DNA from: an uncultured Capnocytophaga sp.
GTDB taxonomy: Bacteria > Bacteroidota > Bacteroidia > Flavobacteriales > Flavobacteriaceae
Direction: 5' to 3'
Assembly (NCBI GenBank): GCA_905372595.1
Contig: CAJPPS010000001.1
Span: 1 to 36,340 of the forward strand
Length of the DNA: 36,340 nt
The position numbers and the translations under genes were made by a program. The notes under the pieces were generated by a model. It ran no database searches. It saw only the letters and a list, made by a program, of their open reading frames with translations, and had not been told where the DNA came from. Shown one piece after another: positions 8,386-16,630 of the stretch. How positions within the stretch are numbered: the stretch's first letter is position 1; each line of letters starts with the position of its first letter.

Positions 8386-8781
8386 ATGCGAATAGACAAA
8401 TACCTTTGGTGTGTGCGTTATTACAAAACACGAAACCTAGCAACAGAGGCTTGTAAGAAAGGACATATCCGTATTAATGGAGAGATAGCCAAAGCTTCCA
8501 AGGAGGTCTATGCACAAGACCAGCTAGAGGTACGCAAAGGAGCTATTTCCTATAAGCTTACAGTATTGGATATGCCTGCTTCTCGAGTAGGCGCAAAGCT
8601 TGTAGGGCTCTACTGTGAGGATCACACCCCTGACGAAGCTTTCGAGCAAGCTGCCCAGCAGGCAGAAGCACAAGCTTACTACCGTGCCAAAGGCGAAGGA
8701 CGCCCCACCAAGAAAGACCGTAGAGCACTGGATGCCCTAACACAATATGAAGCAACTGACCCTGACCTTTTAAATGACTGA
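8386..8781 (+). CDS. RNA-binding S4 domain protein (Hsp15/HslR-like)
   Basis: 131 residues. The N-terminal 60 residues are an S4 RNA-binding domain: MRIDKYLWCVRYYKTRNLAT, then CKKGHIRINGEIAKASKEV and QDQLEVR. This is the Hsp15 type, whose E. coli member binds free 50S subunits carrying nascent chains in ribosome rescue. The C-terminal half is basic and helical (QQAEAQAYYRAKGEGRPTKK) as in that family. I chose the ATG at 8386 over an in-frame TTG at 8374 because MRIDKYLW is the conserved start and the TTG lies inside the -7 promoter element. It is the first gene of a plus-strand operon; the next gene begins 2 nt after its stop codon. Confidence 0.9.
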   Translation: MRIDKYLWCVRYYKTRNLATEACKKGHIRINGEIAKASKEVYAQDQLEVRKGAISYKLTVLDMPASRVGAKLVGLYCEDHTPDEAFEQAAQQAEAQAYYRAKGEGRPTKKDRRALDALTQYEATDPDLLND

Positions 8782-8783
8782 TT

Positions 8784-9272
8784 ATGACCATTATTCTCAC
8801 CGCTGAACAAATCCAACATAAAATCCGTAGAATGGCCTACCAAATCTACGAAGCTAATATTCACCAAAATTCTTTTATCCTTGCTGGAATAGAGGGAAAT
8901 GGCTATGTGCTTGCTCAGAAGCTCTATGAGGAACTCAAAGCCTGTTGCCCTATCCCTGTTACCCTATGTAAGGTAAAAGTAAATAAAACCAACGTTCTTG
9001 CCCCTGTAACCACCTCCCTAGAGGTCGCTGACTACCAAGATCAATCCGTTGTGCTGGTTGATGATGTACTTAGCTCAGGAGCAACCCTAATCTATGGAGT
9101 AAAGCATTTCCTAGAGGTACCTCTCAAGCAACTCAAAACAGCCGTGCTGGTGAATCGTAACCATAAGAAATACCCTATTAAGGCAGACTTCAAGGGAGTG
9201 TCCCTCTCTACCTCCCTACAGGAACATATAGAAGTAAGTTTTGATGGAGAAGCAGTTGCTTACTTGGAATAG
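8784..9272 (+). CDS. Phosphoribosyltransferase family protein (PyrR/hypoxanthine PRT-like)
   Basis: 162 residues of type I phosphoribosyltransferase fold. The PRPP-binding loop is at residues 89-101 (VVLVDDVLSSGAT), with both acidic residues and the SGAT segment intact. The substrate-side flexible region is at about 60-80 and the N-terminal strand reads FILAGIEGNG. The ending (ADFKGVSLSTSLQEHIEV) resembles PyrR/hypoxanthine-type PRTs. In flavobacteria this gene is usually annotated only as a PRT family protein; the base it uses cannot be told from the sequence. It sits 2 nt after the S4 gene and 37 nt before a membrane protein gene on the same strand. No pyrimidine genes are nearby, so a PyrR regulatory role has no support from context. 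Confidence 0.88.
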   Translation: MTIILTAEQIQHKIRRMAYQIYEANIHQNSFILAGIEGNGYVLAQKLYEELKACCPIPVTLCKVKVNKTNVLAPVTTSLEVADYQDQSVVLVDDVLSSGATLIYGVKHFLEVPLKQLKTAVLVNRNHKKYPIKADFKGVSLSTSLQEHIEVSFDGEAVAYLE

Positions 9273-9309
9273 CCATAGAAGTGCATTTTAGGTATAAAAA
9301 CAATTAGAA

Positions 9310-9978
9310 ATGAACATTTTATTGAGCTTATTATTAGTATTTATCTTCCTGAACTCTGTGTTGAAGTTGAGCTTCTGGAAGTGGGGAGCTGTAGCTATTT
9401 TCACTATTGGAGTAGGGGCTTTCCTATGGAATGTATTGGACTTTGCTACAGAGCAATCCCAAGTAACCCTTTCTGCCCTAGTGAATGACCCCAAGGTGCT
9501 CAGTGATATGGCTGTACTAGTAACCATAGAAAGTGCTGTAGGAATGGTATTCTGCTTTGTAAGCCTAAGAGACTTTTACCAAGGCAGACAAAGCCGATGG
9601 AGCCACATACTGAAATGGTTCCCTGGAGTACTACTCTTCCCCACCCTTTTCTATGGGCTTACTCAAACTATTTTTGCCTTCCCTGGGGCTTCCTTTACCC
9701 ATCTGGCTGGGTGGTATGGAATGGGGGTAATTGGAATCATTTTGTTAGGCTCTCGAGCACTAAAAAGCCTATTACCAGAAAAGGAATTACGCCTAGAGGT
9801 GCATCTGCTAATGAATGTCTTTGTAACTCTCCTAGGGCTTACCTGTACCGCCAGTGGGCAGATCATCTATGTTCCTCACAGTGAACCGCTAAACTGGCTC
9901 CTCTTAGGAGAGATTTTCCTCTTCTTCTCAGGACTCTTTGTACTAGGCTTTTTCCTGAAGAAATATTTTCATTTCTAA
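9310..9978 (+). CDS. Multi-pass membrane protein of unknown function
   Basis: 222 residues, function not recognised. About six or seven hydrophobic segments are visible, at residues 2-18, 24-44, 68-88, 103-125, 132-148, 165-187 and 192-216, with the short charged loops expected of an inner-membrane protein. There is no signal lipobox and no recognisable catalytic motif. The ATG at 9310 is the natural start, 37 nt after the phosphoribosyltransferase gene, so it is probably the last gene of the S4-PRT operon. Its stop codon (9976-9978) directly abuts the stop codon of the convergent UbiA-family gene. Real coding is supported by the full-length membrane pattern and tight packing. Confidence 0.75.
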   Translation: MNILLSLLLVFIFLNSVLKLSFWKWGAVAIFTIGVGAFLWNVLDFATEQSQVTLSALVNDPKVLSDMAVLVTIESAVGMVFCFVSLRDFYQGRQSRWSHILKWFPGVLLFPTLFYGLTQTIFAFPGASFTHLAGWYGMGVIGIILLGSRALKSLLPEKELRLEVHLLMNVFVTLLGLTCTASGQIIYVPHSEPLNWLLLGEIFLFFSGLFVLGFFLKKYFHF

Positions 9979-10827
9979 TTATACCAACGCAATAGAACAA
10001 ACTCCTATAACAATAATCACTTTCAAGATATTCTTCAAGAAAGCATAATGCGTCTCTGTCTGGCTTTTCCAGAGAATTGGTAGGTATACACTCACCAAGA
10101 GAATTCCTGCCAAAATAAAGTAGTATTTCATTCCTCCTGTATCGGGAAAAGCCGTTAGGAAATAGATACAAGCGAGTGTGAGAGCTATAATAATAGAAAT
10201 CAATTGCTTAGAACTACGTTCGCCATAATCTGTTGCAATAGTATGATAGCCTAATGCAAAATCCCCCTTGAGATTCTGTAAGTCCTTAGTGAAATCCTTA
10301 GCCAATAACAGATAATAGAGGAAAGCTGCGTGGAGGAAGAGAATCTTCTGGAAATTATGATAATAAACAAAAATAGCAAAGAAAGGAATAATTGCCAAAA
10401 TCCCTGCCACAATATTGCCTACCAATACTATCTTCTTGAGCTTATGAGAGTAGAACCACATCATAAAAATATAGATGGAGAAGAACAACACCGCCCGAAA
10501 GGAAACATAACTGGCAACCATTGTTGAGAGAAAATTCAAGAGAAAATAACAAATCAGCTGGGTGCGCTGGCTTACCAGATGTACTAGCTGTGAGCGGATA
10601 GGCTGGTTAATCAAATCCTTTTCCTTGTCATAGAAAGCATTTACAATATACCCCCCTGCGACTGCCAGTGCTGTAGAAAGTACCAAAGCAAAAAGATTTC
10701 CATCCAAGATAACTTCCTTAAAAGGCTTCTTGGAAAGGATGAAAATAGCTGATAGATACTGCGCTAAGCAAATCATCAGGATATTATACCCTCTGACTAC
10801 TGAAAAAAGACTTAACAAATATTTCAT
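9979..10827 (-). CDS. UbiA-family prenyltransferase
   Basis: 282-residue integral membrane prenyltransferase. The first Asp-rich motif is at residues 63-71 (N63, D67, D71; NAFYDKEKD) and the second at about 178-189 (D178, D182, D189; KDFTKDLQNLKGD). These motifs bind Mg-diphosphate of the prenyl donor. About eight or nine hydrophobic helices surround them. Flavobacterial relatives are commonly labelled geranylgeranylglycerol-phosphate geranylgeranyltransferase; MenA or a hydroxybenzoate prenyltransferase are alternatives, and the acceptor cannot be read from the sequence. No menaquinone or isoprenoid genes are adjacent. It has its own promoter and probably forms a single-gene unit. Confidence 0.88.
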   Translation of the reverse strand: MKYLLSLFSVVRGYNILMICLAQYLSAIFILSKKPFKEVILDGNLFALVLSTALAVAGGYIVNAFYDKEKDLINQPIRSQLVHLVSQRTQLICYFLLNFLSTMVASYVSFRAVLFFSIYIFMMWFYSHKLKKIVLVGNIVAGILAIIPFFAIFVYYHNFQKILFLHAAFLYYLLLAKDFTKDLQNLKGDFALGYHTIATDYGERSSKQLISIIIALTLACIYFLTAFPDTGGMKYYFILAGILLVSVYLPILWKSQTETHYAFLKNILKVIIVIGVCSIALV

Positions 10828-10848
10828 TCCCTAAAAGCTATTTTCCTG

Positions 10849-10879
10849 CAAAAATACAATATTTAGCAACAAAAGTCAA
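10849..10879 (-). promoter_or_regulatory. Promoter of the UbiA-family gene
   Basis: On the minus strand: TTG (10877-10879), 20 bases, TATTTTTG (10849-10856). This fits the Bacteroidota consensus, with a leader of only about 15 nt before the ATG at 10827. Confidence 0.6.
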
Positions 10880-10937
10880 GGGATTGTGCGGTTAAAAGGA
10901 AGATAATTATTTGTTGTTAATTGTTAATGACTGGTGT

Positions 10938-10956
10938 GGGATAGGTAGGCTATCCC
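10938..10956 (-). terminator. Hairpin just after the deacetylase stop codon
   Basis: Perfect 7-bp inverted repeat GGGATAG/CTATCCC with a 5-nt loop, starting 2 nt past the stop codon at 10959-10961. On the minus strand no U-tract follows, so intrinsic termination is uncertain. Confidence 0.35.
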
Positions 10957-10958
10957 TT

Positions 10959-11846
10959 TTATGAGAGAAATACCCTAAAGGTATTGGTATGCGCCTTAAG
11001 AATCGTGTCTATTTTAGGAGAATACCCCCCTCCCATACTACACTGTATAGGTAGCCCATAACGTTGTATATATTCATATACAAGGGTATCCCTCTGCTTA
11101 CAACCATCTAGTGTCAAGGAGAGCCTACCCAGTTTATCACTCTGTAGAACATCTACCCCTGACTGATAGAATACAAACCTAGGTTGTACCCTATCAAATA
11201 AGGTTCTCAGTGCTTCGCCTAGTACCGAGAGATACCGTTCGTCTCCTGTATCATCAGGCAGAGGGATATCCCAATCGGAGGTCTCTTTCTCAAAAGGATA
11301 GTTATGGGTAGCGTGCATAGAGAAGGTGAATACCTCAGGTGTATGAGCGAATATCTCTGCCGTACCATTTCCTTGATGTACGTCCAAGTCAATGATTAGA
11401 ATAGGGCTTATCCTAAGGTGCTTAAGGAGGTAAGCCGCAGCAACAGCCTGATCATTCAGCATACAGAAGCCCTCTCCCCTATTGGAAAAAGCGTGATGGG
11501 TACCTCCTGCAATATTGAAAGCACAGCCATTCTCCAGAGCATATTGGGCTCCTTGTAGGGTACCTCCCACCAGAGATACCTCCCTACGAACTAGTTGCTC
11601 ACTCTGCTGAAAGCCTATGCGAATCGCCTCACGCTGAGGAAGAGTCAAGGAGAGAAACTGACACACATAGGAAGGGCTATGTGCCAGTATAAGCTGCTCA
11701 AAAGAAGCTGGTTCTGGAGTGAAAAAATCAGTAGGTTCCGCAATCCCTTCCCATAACAAAGCCTCATATAAGAGGGCGTACTTCTCCATTGGGAAGCGAT
11801 GATTCTGGGGAACAGGATGTGTATAGATAGGGTCAAAAGCAATCAT
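10959..11846 (-). CDS. Histone deacetylase family (AcuC/HDAC-like) deacetylase
   Basis: 295 residues, zinc-dependent deacetylase of the HDAC superfamily. Seen: the active-site histidine pair in GGTHHA (H117, H118), zinc ligands D155 and H157 in IIDLDVHQGNGT, the third ligand D232 in SGVDVLQSDKLG, and the C-terminal MGGGYS with the catalytic-type tyrosine. All key residues are present, so the enzyme should be active. Bacterial members remove acetyl groups from proteins (AcuC-like) or from small amines; the substrate here is not known. I start at the ATG at 11846 (MIAFDPIYTHPVP) rather than an in-frame TTG two codons upstream, because MIAFDP is the first beta strand of the fold. A strong hairpin lies 13 nt upstream of the start, between this gene and the DUF805 gene. 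Confidence 0.92.
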   Translation of the reverse strand: MIAFDPIYTHPVPQNHRFPMEKYALLYEALLWEGIAEPTDFFTPEPASFEQLILAHSPSYVCQFLSLTLPQREAIRIGFQQSEQLVRREVSLVGGTLQGAQYALENGCAFNIAGGTHHAFSNRGEGFCMLNDQAVAAAYLLKHLRISPILIIDLDVHQGNGTAEIFAHTPEVFTFSMHATHNYPFEKETSDWDIPLPDDTGDERYLSVLGEALRTLFDRVQPRFVFYQSGVDVLQSDKLGRLSLTLDGCKQRDTLVYEYIQRYGLPIQCSMGGGYSPKIDTILKAHTNTFRVFLS

Positions 11847-11858
11847 TGGCAAAAGGAA

Positions 11859-11891
11859 AATGAGTTAGTAAGAGATTCCCACTAACTCATT
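11859..11891 (-). terminator. Terminator or attenuator between DUF805 and the deacetylase gene
   Basis: Perfect 11-bp stem (11859-11869 with 11881-11891, AATGAGTTAGT/ACTAACTCATT) with an 11-nt loop. On the minus strand it is followed by TTTTCCTTTTG, a moderate U-tract. It lies 23 nt after the DUF805 stop and 12 nt before the deacetylase ATG, and I find no TAnnTTTG between them. So it either ends most DUF805 transcripts with some read-through, or works as an attenuator. Confidence 0.65.
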
Positions 11892-11914
11892 AATACATTT
11901 TAAATATCTATGGA

Positions 11915-12268
11915 TTACTCTCCAGCTTTAGGATCTGGTCCATATTGATTTTCTCTGCGTTCTCCTTCAGTACAACAAAGGATTAGGTTGTAGATAGGGA
12001 TGAAAATATACCACCAATCTTTTCCTACATCGTGCATACGACGTACCGCTACAGCAATGCTAGGAATTATGCTTGCAAGCCCATAAAGCATTGCAACAAT
12101 ACCAAAAATAGCCCCTCCATTTTCTCCTAGGACCATACCTACTACCTGAAGACCAAAGGAGATAAGAAAGTTAAAAAGGAAGAACATCCAATACTCTTTT
12201 CTGCGGGCTCTCCCATTGAAATTAGCGAAGTTTTTGGTAAAAACCTCAATAAAGTACTTTTGAAACAT
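11915..12268 (-). CDS. DUF805 family inner-membrane protein
   Basis: 117 residues from the ATG at 12268. The N-terminus MFQKYFIEVFTKNFANFNGR followed by ARRKEYWMFFLF is the hallmark of DUF805 (an F-x-G-R-A-x-R-x-E-[YF]-W motif leading into the first helix). Three hydrophobic helices follow, the last preceded by VAVRRMHDVGKDWWYIFIP, also diagnostic. The C-terminus is hydrophilic (GERRENQYGPDPKAGE), again typical. The reading frame stays open upstream to 12325, but those residues do not look like the family and the leader from the promoter at 12345 explains the space. DUF805 proteins have no known biochemical function. Confidence 0.88.
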   Translation of the reverse strand: MFQKYFIEVFTKNFANFNGRARRKEYWMFFLFNFLISFGLQVVGMVLGENGGAIFGIVAMLYGLASIIPSIAVAVRRMHDVGKDWWYIFIPIYNLILCCTEGERRENQYGPDPKAGE

Positions 12269-12344
12269 ACTACAAATAAATTTAATTATTAAAGATTTTC
12301 TTATGGAAAACCCTTTTTTATTCAAGGGCCTCCTAATCAGGGAG

Positions 12345-12376
12345 CAAAATTAATAAAAATAAATGAATGAAACAAA
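12345..12376 (-). promoter_or_regulatory. Promoter of the DUF805 gene
   Basis: On the minus strand: TTTG (12373-12376), exactly 20 bases, TAATTTTG (12345-12352). This is a textbook Bacteroidota promoter, with a leader of about 70 nt before the ATG at 12268. Confidence 0.7.
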
Positions 12377-12469
12377 CTTTTTTATGATTTAATAACCAAC
12401 ACTACAATCCCAAACATAACTTTTGCTCATAGAAAGCAAAATCATCCTAATTTCACTTCTATATACATC

Positions 12470-12511
12470 TCTACAATAAAAAACTTTCCCTTCCTAAGAG
12501 AAAGGGAAAGT
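12470..12511 (-). terminator. Rho-independent terminator of operon copy 3
   Basis: Perfect 10-bp stem ACTTTCCCTT/AAGGGAAAGT (12483-12492 with 12502-12511), 9-nt loop, followed on the minus strand by TTTTTATTG. It lies 44 nt beyond the DUF4302 stop codon of copy 3. Confidence 0.85.
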
Positions 12512-12554
12512 CAAAAACTTAAAAAACAAAGAAAATCGATCTTATTATGCTCCT

Positions 12555-13871
12555 TTACTTGCTAAGAAGGAACCAAAGATTGCTATCCTTAGTGCTGGTA
12601 AGCAAGTAATAATCATTATACTGAGTACTATTAACTGTATAAGGTCCCTTTTCAGCTATTCTCCTGTAAAGCCTTACCAATGGGGAGAAATACTGGATAT
12701 TATTCTTATAATCTCCTTCGCTATAAGCTACATTGGTAGAAGGTCCCTTGAGTACCATTTGTATTTGGTCAGGATGTTCAGGTACACCTTGGAAATCTAC
12801 CTCATAGAATGTCCATACGCCACCACTATAAGGAGATGCATAGGAGATATACTTAGACAATCCCGCGGTAGATTCACTATCGCTTCCCTTGATATTCTTC
12901 ACATAGAGATAAGGATCCCTTAGGAGGTCATACCAAATTTGTTGGCGAGCGATTTCGTTCTTGGCTTCTGTGTACATCGCAAAAATACCTGCAGAAACAT
13001 AGCCATATTCTTCATTAAAAAGGATTTCCTTAGCCGTATCGGTAATCTCTATAGGAGAAGAGACAAAGTTGGCAGCAATAGTTCCGTCGGGAGTAGTAAG
13101 AGCCGTCTGGGTGTCATTGATATACAATTCATCTATAGAAACCCCTTCTATAACAACAGGTTCATAGAGCTTAATCCCCTTATCTGTATAGATATAAGCC
13201 TGCTGTACTTTCTGATTATCATAGCTAAAGAGCAATTGGCGATAGCCAGGGGAAAGATTTAGCTTTACGGTTTTGCCCCCTACAGTAATAGGATTAAGAG
13301 CTTTTCCTATGAAGAGCTGTATATTTTGACGTATTTTGTTCAAATAAGCCTCACGATTTCCAGAGAAACGGGTAAGGGTCATTAGGTTACGAGAGGTTCT
13401 ACCTTGTAAAGTGTAAGTATCGCCTTCTTTTTTGATAATATCATAGAAAATATCCCCTCCACGAGCATTGGGATGCTGAGCTGAAGTGGTTCTGAAGTGA
13501 TGTAGCACTTCATTATAAGTATCAAAGCTCAGGGAAAGCTTTTCGGTGAGCTGATAGGAATAGAAAGAAGCTACTTCATCATTATTAATCATAAATTCAG
13601 AGGAAGCCACAACTTTTCCATTATTGAGCTTGAGAAGGATATTATACCCTCCTATTGCTCGATGTACATAATCGGTAGTTTCCAGTCCTTGCCTATACAC
13701 CTCTGGATAGCACGAGAGCAACCAGTAGCCATCGTATTCTAAGGCGGTTTTATTCTCATTGAGCTTATCTGCAGTGCGTTCTGCAGGGGTTTTATCAAAG
13801 ACTTCTTCCTGCCTATAATCACAAGAAGTCCATAAAGACGCTCCCAAAAGTAATATAATGTATTTTCTCAT
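12555..13871 (-). CDS. DUF4302 lipoprotein (copy 3)
   Basis: 438 residues, lipoprotein signal with lipobox Cys17 (LWTSC), then DYRQEEVFDKTPAERT. The DUF4302 hallmarks are present: ALEYDGYWLLS, a GGYNILLKLNNGKVVASSE strand pair, LSFDTYNEVLHHF, and NARGGDIFYDI. The second half contains a repeated beta theme (QAYIYTDKGIKLYEPVVIEG, then LYINDTQTALTTPDGTI). The family is tied to SusCD loci and has no proven activity; surface substrate binding is the natural guess. It is the last gene of operon copy 3, starting 14 nt after the metallohydrolase stop and followed by a strong terminator. Unlike copy 2 it lacks the aromatic insertion near residue 62. Confidence 0.85.
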   Translation of the reverse strand: MRKYIILLLGASLWTSCDYRQEEVFDKTPAERTADKLNENKTALEYDGYWLLSCYPEVYRQGLETTDYVHRAIGGYNILLKLNNGKVVASSEFMINNDEVASFYSYQLTEKLSLSFDTYNEVLHHFRTTSAQHPNARGGDIFYDIIKKEGDTYTLQGRTSRNLMTLTRFSGNREAYLNKIRQNIQLFIGKALNPITVGGKTVKLNLSPGYRQLLFSYDNQKVQQAYIYTDKGIKLYEPVVIEGVSIDELYINDTQTALTTPDGTIAANFVSSPIEITDTAKEILFNEEYGYVSAGIFAMYTEAKNEIARQQIWYDLLRDPYLYVKNIKGSDSESTAGLSKYISYASPYSGGVWTFYEVDFQGVPEHPDQIQMVLKGPSTNVAYSEGDYKNNIQYFSPLVRLYRRIAEKGPYTVNSTQYNDYYLLTSTKDSNLWFLLSK

Positions 13872-13885
13872 AAGTTCTTTTTTAA

Positions 13886-14974
13886 TTATTCTAAGGTAGT
13901 GAAATCTTTTCTAGGAACGGTATTTCCTTCGAAATCTTTTCCTACTACATAGGGATAACGGCTACGAATTTCAGCACGTAATTCATCCAAATTGATATTC
14001 CATTCATTAGAGAGATAGCTCTTTATAATACCAATTTTCTGTTCTATCTTCTGCTTTCCTGTATAGGTCTCTGTGGAACGAATTTTTGCATTAGCTGTTT
14101 GAAGTTCTTCCTCCCATACTTTAGTAGAGAAATAAGGACGGTAAGTATTGGGGTTCTGTAGGGTTCCATAATTGACGAACTTTGCTTTCCAAGCTGTATA
14201 AAGAGCATCATTAAAGCCATCATTATTGGCATCAGTACCTGGGTGATTGGCAATATCACATCCACAGTCCAATGTAGCGTTATAATAGACGATATAACGA
14301 GCGATCATCTCCACAAAGTCCTCATCCTTATCAAAGGAAGAATAAGCGGTCATAAAGCCGGCTTTAAGAAAATCATCTCCTGTCCATACAGACCAGCTAT
14401 CTCTTTTGTAATCAGAGGCTGAGACCCTTTCATAGTCAGAGGTGTAGAGCTTGGCTTGGTGCCAAGTGTGGGCATTCTCGTGATAGAGGGTAGCCAGCAT
14501 ATTCTCATTCAGATAATAAATATTATCCGTCTTGAGATGGTTCATCTCCAAGAGGTGAATTTTGACTCCTGCCACAGCAAAACCTACGTACTTATTCCCG
14601 TTAGGAGCAAATGCAGGTTCTCCTATGAGAATGACCGTATTAAAGGAGTGTTCTTTCATAAACTGCTTAGAAGTTACCTTGATATAAGGTTCTATAAATA
14701 GGTAACTGAACACATTGGAAAAAACAATCGCTTTTTCATACTTAGTAGGAGTGAAAGTATATCCTCTGTTGATTTCACGTTCTAGAAATCGGTAGATGAT
14801 GCGAATCCCATAGGGACGAGCAAAATCTCTTTCCAAGCGATCATCTAAGGGAGTATGGGTATCCATCACTTGGGTTCCTTCCTCTCCCCCAAGCTTACTT
14901 TCGGAAGATACCTTATCATTACTACAGCTGAAAAGAAAAGGAAGAGATGCTAATATATATAGTATTTTTTTCAT
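13886..14974 (-). CDS. SusCD-associated zinc metallohydrolase lipoprotein (copy 3)
   Basis: 362 residues, lipobox Cys17 (LFSC). The zinc-site motif HENAH is at residues 165-169 in LYHENAHTWHQ, and a probable third ligand, E222, lies in EDFVEMIARY about 50 residues later, the layout of HExxH...E metallopeptidases. This matches the family described as substrate import-associated zinc metallohydrolase lipoprotein (TIGR04549). Further features: a conserved CGC (about 237-239), a calcium-loop-like DANNDGFND (248-256), and a C-terminal block AEIRSRYPYVVGKDFEGNTV. The likely action is cleavage of a surface-bound substrate, possibly protein, before import by the SusCD pair. The substrate is not known. 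The gene starts 14 nt after the SusD stop codon. Confidence 0.88.
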   Translation of the reverse strand: MKKILYILASLPFLFSCSNDKVSSESKLGGEEGTQVMDTHTPLDDRLERDFARPYGIRIIYRFLEREINRGYTFTPTKYEKAIVFSNVFSYLFIEPYIKVTSKQFMKEHSFNTVILIGEPAFAPNGNKYVGFAVAGVKIHLLEMNHLKTDNIYYLNENMLATLYHENAHTWHQAKLYTSDYERVSASDYKRDSWSVWTGDDFLKAGFMTAYSSFDKDEDFVEMIARYIVYYNATLDCGCDIANHPGTDANNDGFNDALYTAWKAKFVNYGTLQNPNTYRPYFSTKVWEEELQTANAKIRSTETYTGKQKIEQKIGIIKSYLSNEWNINLDELRAEIRSRYPYVVGKDFEGNTVPRKDFTTLE

Positions 14975-14988
14975 AAGTAAAGTATTTG

Positions 14989-16608
14989 TTATCTAGGATT
15001 AGGTTGTATGCCTGCCTTAATAGAGGAGGCTGGAAGCTGAATGGCTCTACGCTCATCGGAAGCCGGAAGACTTGCTTTGAACTCGTTCAGGTGCCTATCT
15101 ACATTATCAGTCTGGAAACGAGACACTTCTATATTATATCGCTTAACATCTTGCCAGCGTAAGCCTTCGCCAAGAGTAAGGATACGACGACACTGAAGCA
15201 AGTAATGTAAGAGCGGTTCCGCAGTACCATCATTGGCAATAGCAAAAGAGGGGGTCAGCTGTTTTTTCTGGGTAAGACCGTCCTGAGTATTCTGAGAATA
15301 AGCCATTGCGTTATAGAAGGACTTTACTTGGTCTAGAGTTACCTCATTACGAGAGGAATAACTTAAGATCGTCTTCTGTTGGATAAACTTAGATGTCCAG
15401 AGGTTCAAATCCTTCAAGGCAGCTTCATATTCTCCCTTATGAATTTTTGCTTCGGCACGTACCAAGAGCGTCTCATCTGTTGTGAAAGGAACAATTACGG
15501 TTCTAGAGGTACTTCCAGTAGAAAAAGAAGGAAATTTATCAAAGAAAACAGTACTATTACGCCCATTATCTACCTTAATAGGCATAAACCAATAGAATTC
15601 ATATCCATAATTATTTTTCCCTGATTTTCCTTGAGGATCCCATACATTCTTAGCCTCAATAGTCTGTGTTTCGGAGATAAAAACATTATGTGTATAACGC
15701 TTTGCCACCCCTTGGGTATAATAAGCAGTAGGAAGCTGAGAGGAAATAGGTAAAAGCAATAAGTTAGCCTCTATATCTTCACGTGCATAGTATAGGGCTC
15801 GACTTCCTTGGTTAGTACTTCCTGCCTTATTCACATCACGGAAATCTTCCCAATTCCTAAGCAAAGACTTAGTAGTAACATCATTGGTAGAAAGGACATT
15901 ATTGGCATATTCTATAGCCTTGTCCCAATTCTGGTAATAGAGATAGAAACGAGCGGCAAAGGCATTAGCTGCTTTCTTGTTAAAGTGATACTTAGGCATC
16001 TGGTAATAACTGTCCTCTATCAATGGGAGTCCTTCCTGTAAGTCGGCAGCAATATGCTGATAGACCTGAGCTACAGTACTTCTACCATACTTAGGATCCA
16101 GCTTCGTCTCAGAGGTAAGTGCATAAGGTATCCCCAAGTCGGCACTACTAGTAGTAGGATTATACGCCTTACAGAAGGTATTGACCAGCTCAAAATGTGC
16201 GTAAGCACGTGCTAGCAAAGCCTCTGCTTTGGCTGGGTTGAGCTTAGGATCATTTCCTAATTTAGCAATTCCTTCTAAGGCTTCATTAGCGTGACTAATG
16301 GCTTTATAGTTCTGTGCCCATACATATTCCAGCCCTTCATAGTTCCCATATTCATTAATAGTTTTCCAATAAACGACCTCGTCAGTAAGGTAATTAAAGT
16401 CCGTTACGATAGTTCCATTATCAGCTATATTATCACTAGAATACTCATTAAGCATCATAGCACTCGCCCCAGGGTAAGCATTCACTAACACTCGCTTAAT
16501 ACGCTCTGGAGAATTCACAGGTACTTGGCTATCAGGAAGCTCATCAAGGAGATCACTACAAGAAGAGAACAAAGAGATGCCTGCTATCAGGTATATTATT
16601 TTTTTCAT
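14989..16608 (-). CDS. SusD/RagB-family nutrient-binding lipoprotein (copy 3)
   Basis: 539 residues, lipobox Cys17 (LFSSC) followed by SDLLDELPD, the usual SusD N-terminus. The N-terminal TPR-like helices include NPAKAEALLARAYAHFELVNTFCKAY and PKYHFNKKAANAFAARFYLYY; the C-terminal part carries FTTDETLLVRAEAKIHKGEY and LLHYLLQCRRILTLGEGLRW, both typical of SusD/RagB. The protein forms the lid over the SusC barrel and captures ligand at the cell surface. It starts 22 nt after the SusC stop codon and is cotranscribed with it. It is closest to copy 1; long stretches such as the GSTxQGSRALYY segment are shared with that copy but differ in copy 2. The ligand cannot be predicted. Confidence 0.95.
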   Translation of the reverse strand: MKKIIYLIAGISLFSSCSDLLDELPDSQVPVNSPERIKRVLVNAYPGASAMMLNEYSSDNIADNGTIVTDFNYLTDEVVYWKTINEYGNYEGLEYVWAQNYKAISHANEALEGIAKLGNDPKLNPAKAEALLARAYAHFELVNTFCKAYNPTTSSADLGIPYALTSETKLDPKYGRSTVAQVYQHIAADLQEGLPLIEDSYYQMPKYHFNKKAANAFAARFYLYYQNWDKAIEYANNVLSTNDVTTKSLLRNWEDFRDVNKAGSTNQGSRALYYAREDIEANLLLLPISSQLPTAYYTQGVAKRYTHNVFISETQTIEAKNVWDPQGKSGKNNYGYEFYWFMPIKVDNGRNSTVFFDKFPSFSTGSTSRTVIVPFTTDETLLVRAEAKIHKGEYEAALKDLNLWTSKFIQQKTILSYSSRNEVTLDQVKSFYNAMAYSQNTQDGLTQKKQLTPSFAIANDGTAEPLLHYLLQCRRILTLGEGLRWQDVKRYNIEVSRFQTDNVDRHLNEFKASLPASDERRAIQLPASSIKAGIQPNPR

Positions 16609-16630
16609 TATTCACTGTTTTAAATTATTA

